Source of the DNA: CAYONM01 sp964405325
GTDB lineage: Bacteria; Planctomycetota; UBA11346
DNA length: 23,722 bases
Direction of reading: 5' to 3'
Assembly (NCBI GenBank): GCA_964405325.1
Contig: CAYONM010000032.1
Location: 1-23,722, forward strand
The position numbers were made by a program, and so were the translations under genes. The notes under the pieces are model-generated. The model saw only the letters and a list, made by a program, of their open reading frames with translations. It was not told where the DNA came from and did not search any database. This document shows, piece by piece, positions 15,287-22,509 of the stretch. The number at the start of each line of letters is the position of its first letter. Position 1 is the stretch's first letter.

Positions 15287-16153
15287 CTATTCCTCAGTGG
15301 TCGAGGTCAGCTGTTCCGCCGTGACAGCACCAGGCAGTTCGGCCTTGGTGAAGCCGAAGGGCTTGACCAGTTCCAGGTGTTCAGGGCTGCCGATGAAAGC
15401 GGCCAGCTCCTGATTGAAGGCCTCGACCAGTGCCTGGTCGGCCTTGCGGAAGGCGAAGGCGCCATAGCCAGCGGCGGCTTTGCCATCGATGATCGGATCG
15501 GTGAAGGGGACAGCGCGTTCAACGCCAGCTTCCGTGCCCAGTTTGGTGACCAGATCCTGAACGGTCAGGGCGGTACCGGCGAAGGCGTCCACCTGACCGG
15601 CGCGTACTCCGGCAACGGCCGACGTGTTGTCCGGGTAGACGGTGACCTGGCTGTCGGGAATGTTGAGTTTTTTGGCATAGGTCACTTCGACCGTGCCCTC
15701 GACCACACCGATGGAGACATCCGTGTTGTCTTTCACGTCTTGATAGCTGTGCAGCTGTTTTGGGTTGCCGGCCTTCACCAGGAAGGCCTCGCCGATTTTA
15801 TAGGTGGGATTGGTGAACGCGACCGACTGGCCGCGTTCGGGAGTGATGTACATGCCAGCGCCGATGCAGTCGTAGCGGCCGGAATTCAGGCCGTTGATTA
15901 ACGCGCCCCATTCGGTGATCTGCAGTTCCACCCGTGCAATGCCCAGGCGTTTGGCGATGACGCGGACGATTTCCGGGGCTTCGCCGGTAATCTGATTGGT
16001 GCTCGGGTCTTCGTAACCGTAGGGGGCCTCGTTGGCGCAGGCGACGGTCAGGACGCCAGCGTTTTTGACGCGTTCCAGGGCATTTTGCGAAGTGGCAGGC
16101 CCGAAGCAGCTGGCAAGCGCCAGGCAACAGCAGAGCAGAGCGAAGGCTTTCAT
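15287..16153 (-). CDS. ehuB: ectoine/hydroxyectoine-binding protein EhuB, predicted lipoprotein
   Basis: A 288-residue solute-binding protein of the polar amino acid (SBP_bac_3) class. The phrases CANEAPYGYEDP (39-50), QITGEAPEIVR (54-64), TEWGALINGL (80-89) and GMYITPERGQSVAF (100-113) are the EhuB-type signature, and they include aromatic and arginine positions expected to bind ectoine. The N-terminus is a signal peptide ending in lipobox LASC with the cysteine at residue 16, so the protein is probably lipid-anchored, whereas many Gram-negative binding proteins are soluble. An AAGGA ribosome-binding sequence lies 8 bases before the ATG. The gene follows ectC after 110 bases containing two hairpins. 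It presumably recaptures leaked or environmental ectoine. Confidence 0.88.
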   Translation of the reverse strand: MKAFALLCCCLALASCFGPATSQNALERVKNAGVLTVACANEAPYGYEDPSTNQITGEAPEIVRVIAKRLGIARVELQITEWGALINGLNSGRYDCIGAGMYITPERGQSVAFTNPTYKIGEAFLVKAGNPKQLHSYQDVKDNTDVSIGVVEGTVEVTYAKKLNIPDSQVTVYPDNTSAVAGVRAGQVDAFAGTALTVQDLVTKLGTEAGVERAVPFTDPIIDGKAAAGYGAFAFRKADQALVEAFNQELAAFIGSPEHLELVKPFGFTKAELPGAVTAEQLTSTTEE

Positions 16154-16171
16154 GGGAGGGTCCTTGTGAAG

Positions 16172-16206
16172 CCAGCAACACGGAGGCGGGGCCTCCGTGT
16201 TGCTGG
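16172..16206 (-). promoter_or_regulatory. perfect 16-bp hairpin just before ehuB
   Basis: CCAGCAACACGGAGGC (16172-16187) and GCCTCCGTGTTGCTGG (16191-16206) are perfect complements with a 3-base loop, making a very stable stem. Transcription of the minus strand continues into CTTCACAAGGACCC, with no U-run, and the ehuB ribosome-binding site lies only a few bases further on. It may be an intercistronic stabiliser, RNase barrier or partial attenuator that sets the ratio of biosynthesis to transport mRNA. A Rho-independent terminator without a U-run is less likely. Confidence 0.75.
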
Positions 16207-16223
16207 TGGGGTTGGTGTTGGTG

Positions 16224-16252
16224 ACCAGCGCAGCCGGACAGGTTGCGCTGGT
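16224..16252 (-). promoter_or_regulatory. 9-bp hairpin directly after ectC
   Basis: ACCAGCGCA (16224-16232) and TGCGCTGGT (16244-16252) are perfect complements around an 11-base loop, 11 bases downstream of the ectC stop codon. With the larger hairpin at 16172-16206 it fills most of the ectC-ehuB gap. No U-run follows. Confidence 0.6.
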
Positions 16253-16263
16253 GCGTGGTTATC

Positions 16264-16650
16264 TCAATCCGTATCGGCGGGATAGACACCATTCTCGTCG
16301 TGGACTTCCCGGCCCGACACCGGCGGGTTGAAGGCACAGATCATGCGCATGGTCTTGGTGGCCCGCAGCAGGTGGCGATCGTGCTTGTTCAGGATGTACA
16401 CGGTACCGGGGGTGAGGGTGTAGATCTTGCCGTCGTCGGTGGTTTCGATCTCACCTTCACCCTCGATGCAGTACACCGTTTCGAGATGGTTCTGATAATG
16501 GATCAGGGTCTCGGTGCCGGCGTGGATCAGGGTGTCGTGGAAGCTGAAACCCATGCCGTCGTCCTTCAGCGACAGGCGGCGGGAGTTCCAGTTGTCGGTT
16601 TTCACATCCCGGTCGGTGCCGAGAATCTCATTCAAATGCCGGACGATCAC
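16264..16650 (-). CDS. ectC: ectoine synthase EctC
   Basis: A cupin enzyme of 128 residues that cyclises N-gamma-acetyl-diaminobutyrate to ectoine, the last step of the pathway. The metal ligands known from the Paenibacillus lautus enzyme (Glu57, Tyr85, His93) are present at exactly the same numbers here: E57 in NHLETVY, Y85 in GTVYIL and H93 in DRHLL. YCIEGEGEIE (60-69) and FNPPVSGREVHDENGVYP (107-124) are typical of the family. It starts with GTG, overlapping the ectB stop in a GTGA arrangement, so translation is coupled to ectB. Length is normal. Two hairpins follow the stop codon. Confidence 0.96.
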   Translation of the reverse strand: MIVRHLNEILGTDRDVKTDNWNSRRLSLKDDGMGFSFHDTLIHAGTETLIHYQNHLETVYCIEGEGEIETTDDGKIYTLTPGTVYILNKHDRHLLRATKTMRMICAFNPPVSGREVHDENGVYPADTD

Positions 16651-17933
16651 GCATCGACCTCCAGCAATTCACCATTCTTGACGCGTGCGGCAACCGCCGA
16701 GACGGCATCAGCCAAACGGCGCAGGCCCTCTTCCAGAACCTCGTCTTCGATGGTCAGCGGGCCGAGGAATTTGAGCACACAGCCGCCGGAGCCACAGTTC
16801 TCCACAACCAGGTTGCGATTCTTGCACTCGTTCACCACCTCCGCGGCAGCGCCATCGACCGGGATCTCGAAACCCCAGATCATGCCGCGACCACGAATGC
16901 GGGCGTTCAGGTTGCGGTTATCGGCTTTTATCCAGCCCAAGTGTTGGCGGATGATGGCACCCTTGCGGCGAATCTCTTCGGTGAAGCGATCGTCGGACCA
17001 GAAACGCTTGATCGCCTCGGTGGCGGCGACGAAGGCCAGGTTGTTGCCACGGAAGGTGCCGTTGTGCTCGCCCGGACGCCATTGGTCGTGCTCGGGTTTG
17101 ATCAGCAGCAGGGCCATGGGCAGGCCGATGCCGCCCAGGCTCTTGGACAAAGTGATCAGATCGGGTTCGATGCCCATCTCTTCCCAGGAGAAGAAGGGGC
17201 CGGTACGGCCGCAGCCCACCTGGATGTCGTCGACGATCAGCAGGATGCCGTGCTCGCGGCAGATGCTCTGCAGCTCCTGCATCCAGCTGGCGGTGGCGAC
17301 GTTGACGCCGCCTTCGCCCTGAACGCTTTCGATGATCATCGCTGCAGGCAGGTCGACGCCCGAGGAGGGGTCGTCCAGCAGTCGGCGGATGTAGGCGATG
17401 GTGTCGGCTTCGGAACCGAAGTAGCCCTCGTAGGGCATGAACACGGTCCCGTTCAGCGGCACGTTGGCGCCAGCACGATGACTACTGTTGCCGGTAGCGG
17501 CAACGGCTCCCAGGGTCATGCCATGGAAGCCGTTGGTGAAGGAGATGATGTGGTGCCGACCGGTGATCTTACGCGCCAGTTTCATGGCGGCTTCCACGGC
17601 ATTGGTGCCAGTGGGGCCGGTGAACTGCAGTTTGTAGTCCAGGTTACGGGGTTTCAGGATGGTGTCACGGAAGGTCCTCAGGAAGCGTTCTTTGGCGCTG
17701 GTGTGGAAATCCAGGCCGTGCAGAACGCCATCTTCCAGCAGGTAGTCGATCACGGCCTGCTTGATGCCATCGTTGTTGTGACCGTAGTTCAGGGTGCCGG
17801 CACCACCGAGGAAATCGATGTATTCCTGCCCCTCGTTGTCGACCATGATGGCATTTTTTGCGGTTTTGAAGACGATCGGGTAATCCCGGCAGTAGCCCCG
17901 GACTTCCGATTCCATGTCGTCGAAGATGCTCAT
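16647..17933 (-). CDS. ectB: diaminobutyrate-2-oxoglutarate transaminase EctB
   Basis: A class III PLP aminotransferase of 428 residues that makes L-2,4-diaminobutyrate from aspartate semialdehyde with glutamate as amino donor, the first step of ectoine synthesis. Cofactor motifs include GPTGTNAVEAAMK (106-118), VDDIQVGCGRTG with the pyridine-contacting aspartate near 235-236, and TLSKSLGGIGLP with the Schiff-base lysine K264. Length and phrasing match EctB rather than GabT or ArgD. The ATG at 17933 overlaps the ectA stop (ATGA), and the stop overlaps the GTG of ectC. Confidence 0.95.
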   Translation of the reverse strand: MSIFDDMESEVRGYCRDYPIVFKTAKNAIMVDNEGQEYIDFLGGAGTLNYGHNNDGIKQAVIDYLLEDGVLHGLDFHTSAKERFLRTFRDTILKPRNLDYKLQFTGPTGTNAVEAAMKLARKITGRHHIISFTNGFHGMTLGAVAATGNSSHRAGANVPLNGTVFMPYEGYFGSEADTIAYIRRLLDDPSSGVDLPAAMIIESVQGEGGVNVATASWMQELQSICREHGILLIVDDIQVGCGRTGPFFSWEEMGIEPDLITLSKSLGGIGLPMALLLIKPEHDQWRPGEHNGTFRGNNLAFVAATEAIKRFWSDDRFTEEIRRKGAIIRQHLGWIKADNRNLNARIRGRGMIWGFEIPVDGAAAEVVNECKNRNLVVENCGSGGCVLKFLGPLTIEDEVLEEGLRRLADAVSAVAARVKNGELLEVDA

Positions 17934-18427
17934 GTGGTAGCTCCTGTTGCAGGTTGTGGCCGCTTCAGACGGAAGAGATCTTCCGCCTCGTGGCCGGGGC
18001 CGCAGACATCGGCGGCAAGATACGGACTGATGTCGAGCGACAACTGGTGACGTTCGGCGAAGGACCGGAACAGACCGCGCGAAGCAGCGTTACCAGGTCC
18101 GATGGTGGTTTCGACGGTGTCTGGTTTCAGCTCGTCAAAGAGCCGATCCAAGAGCCGACCGGCCAAACCTTGGCCGCGTCCGGTCTCATGCACTGCTACC
18201 TGCCAGACAAACCAGGTCAGCGGGCGTTCGGGGAGGCGGTAGCCGGTGACACCGGCGACCAGCTCCTGGCCTTGCCAGGCCAGCAGACAGGTAGCCGGGT
18301 AATGTCGGGCCAACAGGCAGTAGGCGTAGACGGTGTTCACGTCCAGCGGCGGGCAGGCCTGGATCAGACCGTGCAGGCCGGGTCCGTCGTCGGGACCCGG
18401 GTGACGGAAGTCGATGTCGGTATTCAC
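17930..18427 (-). CDS. ectA: L-2,4-diaminobutyrate acetyltransferase EctA
   Basis: A GNAT acetyltransferase of 165 residues that acetylates diaminobutyrate using acetyl-CoA. The substrate-binding phrase PPLDVNTVYAY is at 26-36, the strand FVWQVAVH at 73-80 and the acetyl-CoA loop GRGQGLAGRLL at 83-93. TTIGPGNAASRGLFRSFA (108-125) is typical of EctA. The frame is open much further upstream, but that part overlaps ectR and does not resemble EctA; GTG at 18427, overlapping the ectR stop as GTGA, gives the right length and is preferred. The stop overlaps the ectB start. Confidence 0.94.
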   Translation of the reverse strand: MNTDIDFRHPGPDDGPGLHGLIQACPPLDVNTVYAYCLLARHYPATCLLAWQGQELVAGVTGYRLPERPLTWFVWQVAVHETGRGQGLAGRLLDRLFDELKPDTVETTIGPGNAASRGLFRSFAERHQLSLDISPYLAADVCGPGHEAEDLFRLKRPQPATGATT

Positions 18428-19020
18428 TCGGCTTGGGTTTCCTGTGCTTCGGTTTCGGTCAGCCAGGCGCTGGCATCGGCGGTGCCATTGGCATCCAAGG
18501 TCAGGGCGCCGGTTTCCAACAGCGGGGCGGCTTCCAGATCGGTGATTTCGAGCATTTCTACCAAGCTGTTCAGGGCTTCGGCCAATTCGCGTTGGCGGCC
18601 TTTTTCCAGCTGGCGCAGGCCCAATTCCAGGGCGCGCTGCAGCGGCAGTGGGGCGTCCAGCACCAGCTCGCGGCCAGTCTGAGTGACGTGGATCAGCACC
18701 TTGCGGCGGTCTTTGGTGGAGCGGACCCGGGTGACCAGGCCCTGGCGTTCCAGGCGATCGAGGATGCCGACCACGGTGCTGGCGGACAGGAAGATGGCCA
18801 GGGACAGCTCGGAGACGGTCAGGCCATCGCTTTCCAGCAGGGTGTGCAGGCACATCAACTGCGGCCCGGTGACCCGGTGTTGCCGTTGCAGGCGATGCGA
18901 GAACAGGTCCGCGGCCCGGAACATGCGGCGCAACGAGCGCAGGATCTGCAGATCGTAACGCTGTGGCGGCAGGTCGGGGGTGGTGTCGCGGATGAACTCG
19001 GCGGGGTTCTCGGGGACCAT
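18424..19020 (-). CDS. ectR: MarR-family regulator of the ectoine operon (EctR-like)
   Basis: A MarR-type winged-helix protein of 198 residues from the ATG at 19020. The DNA-binding region spans about 50-120: a helix with VTGPQLMCLHTLL, a recognition helix in LSASTVVGILDRLERQGLV (68-86) and a wing around RSTKDRRKVLIHVT. The last 30 or so residues form an acidic tail. A TTG at 19059 could extend it by 13 residues, but that falls in AT-rich, promoter-like sequence. Known EctR proteins repress ectABC and are often divergently encoded; here ectR leads the operon in the same direction and its stop overlaps ectA. It should therefore control its own level too. The ectR name rests on this context. 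Confidence 0.87.
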   Translation of the reverse strand: MVPENPAEFIRDTTPDLPPQRYDLQILRSLRRMFRAADLFSHRLQRQHRVTGPQLMCLHTLLESDGLTVSELSLAIFLSASTVVGILDRLERQGLVTRVRSTKDRRKVLIHVTQTGRELVLDAPLPLQRALELGLRQLEKGRQRELAEALNSLVEMLEITDLEAAPLLETGALTLDANGTADASAWLTETEAQETQAE

Positions 19021-19096
19021 GTCAAGCCTGTCATTGGTGGTGAAATGATTAGCACACAAAATAATTCGTGGAAAAAGATTTCAACGCGAATGTTTC

Positions 19097-19155
19097 GTCT
19101 TGACAGGACCTTGCGGAAGCGGGGCCCGGAGGGGCCGACAAAGAGTCTTGACAGG
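19097..19155. promoter_or_regulatory. pair of identical 11-bp direct repeats upstream of ectR (possible operators)
   Basis: GTCTTGACAGG occurs at 19097-19107 and 19145-19155, 48 bases apart; on the operon strand it reads CCTGTCAAGAC. The copies lie about 77 and 125 bases before the ectR ATG. A related TGACAGG in the other orientation sits next to the start codon (minus strand, 19033-19027). An AT-rich stretch at about 19045-19085 lies between the repeats and the gene and probably contains the promoter, although no clean -35/-10 pair is seen. The repeats differ from the published EctR site of methylotrophs, so their role is a guess. Confidence 0.4.
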
Positions 19156-19232
19156 TATGAAAAGCAGCAGTTACGCGTTGATCAGAGCAGGCTGTGCCAT
19201 GATGGCAGCAAGCCGTGCTGAAGGCGCGAGGG

Positions 19233-19258
19233 GGTCGGAGCCGGACTGGCGGGGAAAG
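19233..19258 (-). repeat. second copy of the dispersed repeat seen near position 127
   Basis: Read on the minus strand, 19251-19233 gives CGCCAGTCCGGCTCCGACC, which differs in one base from 127-145 on the plus strand. A TTCCCC-like stretch precedes the core in both. It lies just downstream of speD in the 261-base gap before the preferred ectR start. No gene is supported in that gap. Confidence 0.5.
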
Positions 19259-19281
19259 CTCCCTCGATGGAAGTCTCCAGC

Positions 19282-19986
19282 TTAGCGCTGCTGGAAAATC
19301 GCTTCCATCTCGCGCGCGACCGGCGCATCGGTCGCGCGCTTCTGTTGCAGTCGGCAACTCCAGCTGCGGTCATCGGGCAGATTGAACTCGCGGTAGTCAT
19401 ACGGCTGGCGAACCGCCGGATCGATCGCATCGACGATGCCGGCAAAGGGATAGTCTAGCCACTGCCGTTGGCCATCGCAACCACGGTTGAAGCCGCGGAC
19501 GCGGTAGTCGATGGCGATGACATCGGCGTCGAAGTGCTGCAGTACCGTTGGCAGGCATGCCAGCGGCGAGATCTCGCCGCAGGTACTCACCTCGAGATCG
19601 CTGCGGAAAACATGAACGCCGTCCTGAGGCTGCAGCTCGGGATAGGTGTGGATGCAGATGTGGCTCTTGTCCAGATGCGCCAGCAGTAGCTCTGGTGGCG
19701 GGGTGCGCGGATCCAAGGGGCCTTCACAGATCATCATGGTCAAGCTGGCCCCCTGTGGCTGGTAGGCCTGGCTGGTCAGGGCCAGGACGCTGGCGCCGAT
19801 CTGTTCGCAGATGGTCTGCAGCAGAGCCTGCATCCGGCCGATGGCATGCTCGTGGGCGATGTGTTCCTGATAGGCCGTCAACGCTGTGTCATTGGTAGCC
19901 AACGTGACCTGGTACAGACCAAAGCTGAGGCTCTTGGTCAGATTGTTGAAGCCATGCAGCTGGATTGGTGGGCCGAGTGTTGCCAT
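19282..19986 (-). CDS. speD: S-adenosylmethionine decarboxylase proenzyme SpeD
   Basis: An E. coli-type AdoMet decarboxylase that supplies the aminopropyl donor for spermidine. It opens with the family hallmark LHGFNNLTKSLSF (10-22). The self-cleavage site is HLDKSHICIHTYPE, where S108 becomes the pyruvoyl cofactor. FRSDLEVSTCGEISPL and IDYRVRGFNR follow. From the ATG at 19986 it has 234 residues, somewhat shorter than the E. coli protein (264), mostly at the C-terminus. A TTG at 20022 could add 12 residues. No speE or speA is in the window. It is divergent from the sucrose synthase gene. Confidence 0.93.
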   Translation of the reverse strand: MATLGPPIQLHGFNNLTKSLSFGLYQVTLATNDTALTAYQEHIAHEHAIGRMQALLQTICEQIGASVLALTSQAYQPQGASLTMMICEGPLDPRTPPPELLLAHLDKSHICIHTYPELQPQDGVHVFRSDLEVSTCGEISPLACLPTVLQHFDADVIAIDYRVRGFNRGCDGQRQWLDYPFAGIVDAIDPAVRQPYDYREFNLPDDRSWSCRLQQKRATDAPVAREMEAIFQQR

Positions 19987-20051
19987 CGCTCGGATGCTCG
20001 TCTGACCGGGGCGGTGGATCAAGCCTGCGATCGGTTTCGCGTGGTCGACGA

Positions 20052-20080
20052 TTGATGCTGTCTCGTTTGCCGTTCATAGT
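20052..20080 (+). promoter_or_regulatory. candidate sigma-70 promoter for sucrose synthase
   Basis: TTGATG (20052-20057) and CATAGT (20075-20080) each match four of six consensus bases and are separated by exactly 17 bases. They lie in the 129-base divergent region between speD and the sucrose synthase gene, and the transcript would start about 30 bases before the ATG. Moderate matches only. Confidence 0.35.
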
Positions 20081-20115
20081 TTCGCTAGGCAGTACGAACT
20101 AACAGGAGCTTCGCC

Positions 20116-22509
20116 ATGGTGAGCGATCTGCAGACCCTTTTCGAGGATCAGCGTGCGCATCTGCACGGTTTTTTGCATCGTTTGGCATCGGTCGGACGGT
20201 CTGTACTGCTGCAATCGGACATGCAGGAACAGTTCGACAGTCATTGCGCCACCGTTGGTGAAGAGCCGTCGGCGGCCTTGCAGCGTTTGGTCGCGTCGAT
20301 GCAGGAAGCCGCGATCCAAGGGAATCGGATCCTGGTTGCGGTCCGTCAGGGGCCTGGTCGCTGGCGTTATCTGCGTTTTCATCTGGAGGATCTCTCCGGC
20401 ACCGATATCGAGGTGGATGAATTTCTCGACTTCAAGGAGCGTCTGGTCGACGAACATCTGGACGAAGATGCTTGGCGCCTGCGCGTCGACATCACGCCCT
20501 TTGAGCGGGAACTTCCCAAGATGAGCCAGACCTCGTCTATCGGACGCGGGGTCGAATTCCTCAACCGGCACTTGTCCACGCACCTGCTGCGCAAGGGCGG
20601 GCGCGACCTCAGTCATCTGTTGGAATTTCTGCGTGTGCACAGCATCGATCATCAGCAGTTGATGCTGGGACACGAGGTCAACAGCGTCGATGCCTTGCGC
20701 AAGGCGGTGCATACAGGTCTGGCCGTGTTGCGCGAACATCAACCGGAGGATCGGTGGTTGGACCTGGCGGCAGAATTCCGTTCCCTGGGTTTTGAGCCGG
20801 GATGGGGTGATACCGCCAATCGGGTGCGCGAGACACTGCAGTTGCTGGCCGATGTCCTGGAGGCGCCCGATCCCCAGACCTTGGCGGATTTCCTCGACCG
20901 CATTCCCATGATCTTCCGTATCGCCATTTTGAGCCCGCATGGATTTTTCGGTCAGTCCGGGGTACTGGGGTTGCCCGACACTGGCGGCCAGGTGGTGTAT
21001 ATCCTCGATCAGGTCCGTGCCTTGGAGCGCAGTCTCCGCAAGGATCTGGCGCTGGCCGGTCTGGATGTGCAGCCGCAGATCGTGATCATCAGCCGCCTGA
21101 TTCCCGATGCCGGAGAAACCACCTGCGACCAGCACGTGGAGCCGGTTACCGGTACCGAACATACCCGCATCCTGCGCGTGCCTTTCCGCTCTGGTGACGG
21201 TAGCCTCGTGCGAGAATGGATCTCCCGTTTCGAGATCTATCCCTATCTGGAGCGATTCGCTGCCGATGTTGAACGTGAGTTGGTCGCCGAAATGTCTGGC
21301 CAGCCGGATCTGATCATCGGCAATTATACCGATGGCAATCTGGTTGCCACCTTGTTGGCCGAGCGGATGGGGGTGACCCAATGCACCATTGCGCACGCGC
21401 TTGAGAAGACCAAATACCTGCTCTCAGCCATGCACTGGCGCGATCTGGAAGAGCACTATCACTTTTCCTGCCAATTCACCGCCGATCTGATCGCCATGAA
21501 CTCGGCCGACTTCATCATCACCAGCACCTTCCAGGAAATTGCTGGGACCGACCACTCGGTCGGTCAGTACGAGAGCTATTCGCAGTTCACCATGCCGGGG
21601 CTGATGCGGGTGGTGAATGGCATCGATATCTACGATACCAAGTTCAACATCGTCTCGCCGGGTGCCGACGAGGACGTCTATTTTGCCTATGATGCGCAGG
21701 ACCGTCGTCTGATCGCCTTTGCCGACGAGATTCACGAGGTGATCTACGGCGAGCCATCTCGGGTTCGCCGTGGCCAGATTACCGACGACGACAAGCCGAT
21801 CATTTTCGCCATGTCGCGCCTGGATCGGATCAAGAATGTCTCCGGCCTACTGCGCTGGTACGCCGAGCACGAGACGCTGCACGAACAGGCGCATCTCTTC
21901 CTGGTCGCCGGCACCGTCGATCCCGAGGACTCCGGTGATGGTGAAGAACAGGAACAGAGCCGGATGATGCACGAGCTGTTCGACCAGTACGGTCTGGATG
22001 GTAAGGTCCGCTGGGTTTCGGCCATGTCGGACCGGGTATTCAACGGCGAAATGTACCGCTATATCGCCGACAAAAGGGGGGTGTTCGTGCAACCGGCCCT
22101 GTTCGAGGCCTTCGGTCTGACGGTGATCGAGGCAATGGCGACCGGACTACCAACGTTTGCGACCTGTTTTGGTGGCCCCTTGGAGATCATCGAGGATGAC
22201 ATCTCGGGTTTCCATATCGATCCCAACCAGGGCGAGGACGCGGCGGCATTGTTATCGAATTTTTTCGAGCGTTGCAGCAAGGACCCCCAGCATTGGCAGC
22301 GCGTTTCCGACGCCTCCCGTGCTCGTGTGGAGGCTCGGTACACGTGGCGGCTGTACGCCTCGAGACTGCTGCGTTTGGCACGCATCTACGGCTTCTGGAA
22401 ATATGTCACCCATCTCGAGCGGCAGGAACAGCGCCATTACATGGACCTGCTCTACGGCTTCGTGTATCGCCAGAATGCCAATCGCATCGCGCCAGATGTG
22501 ATGCCTTGA
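20116..22509 (+). CDS. sucrose synthase (GT4 family)
   Basis: A 797-residue protein, the normal size of bacterial and plant sucrose synthases. It reversibly forms sucrose and a nucleoside diphosphate from fructose and NDP-glucose. About 260 N-terminal residues form the regulatory domains. The GT-B catalytic part begins with ILSPHGFFGQSGVLGLPDTG and the GGQ loop at 290-292. The retaining GT4 motif E-X7-E is at E664-E672 (EAFGLTVIE). IAHALEKTKY and FTMPGLMRVVNGIDIYD are typical of the family; sucrose-phosphate synthases lack this N-terminal layout. The ATG has an AGGAG ribosome-binding site 7 bases upstream. In a salt-adapted cell it could feed sucrose as a solute, or break it down to ADP-glucose for glycogen. 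Confidence 0.93.
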   Translation: MVSDLQTLFEDQRAHLHGFLHRLASVGRSVLLQSDMQEQFDSHCATVGEEPSAALQRLVASMQEAAIQGNRILVAVRQGPGRWRYLRFHLEDLSGTDIEVDEFLDFKERLVDEHLDEDAWRLRVDITPFERELPKMSQTSSIGRGVEFLNRHLSTHLLRKGGRDLSHLLEFLRVHSIDHQQLMLGHEVNSVDALRKAVHTGLAVLREHQPEDRWLDLAAEFRSLGFEPGWGDTANRVRETLQLLADVLEAPDPQTLADFLDRIPMIFRIAILSPHGFFGQSGVLGLPDTGGQVVYILDQVRALERSLRKDLALAGLDVQPQIVIISRLIPDAGETTCDQHVEPVTGTEHTRILRVPFRSGDGSLVREWISRFEIYPYLERFAADVERELVAEMSGQPDLIIGNYTDGNLVATLLAERMGVTQCTIAHALEKTKYLLSAMHWRDLEEHYHFSCQFTADLIAMNSADFIITSTFQEIAGTDHSVGQYESYSQFTMPGLMRVVNGIDIYDTKFNIVSPGADEDVYFAYDAQDRRLIAFADEIHEVIYGEPSRVRRGQITDDDKPIIFAMSRLDRIKNVSGLLRWYAEHETLHEQAHLFLVAGTVDPEDSGDGEEQEQSRMMHELFDQYGLDGKVRWVSAMSDRVFNGEMYRYIADKRGVFVQPALFEAFGLTVIEAMATGLPTFATCFGGPLEIIEDDISGFHIDPNQGEDAAALLSNFFERCSKDPQHWQRVSDASRARVEARYTWRLYASRLLRLARIYGFWKYVTHLERQEQRHYMDLLYGFVYRQNANRIAPDVMP

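Noticed and set aside
16172..16206. Reading the large hairpin as a classical intrinsic terminator
   Set aside because: The stem is strong but there is no U-run on either strand, so it is listed as a regulatory structure instead.
16941..18050. 369-codon plus-strand frame opposite ectB and ectA
   Set aside because: Antisense to confidently identified ect genes, low-complexity Gly/Val/Asp/Gln sequence, no ribosome-binding site.
18428..18853. Upstream extension of ectA to 307 codons
   Set aside because: The extension overlaps ectR out of frame and has Pro/Arg-rich shadow-like sequence; the GTG at 18427 gives the normal EctA length.
19100..19176. Plus-strand promoters using the TTGACA inside the GTCTTGACAGG boxes
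   Set aside because: No acceptable -10 sequence lies 16-18 bases further on, and no plus-strand gene follows for nearly 1 kb.
20074..21396. Long open frame (440 codons) on the minus strand opposite the sucrose synthase gene
   Set aside because: It lies wholly antisense to a well-supported gene, has no recognisable domain and an odd Gln/His/Asp-rich composition; GC-rich codon bias keeps this frame open.
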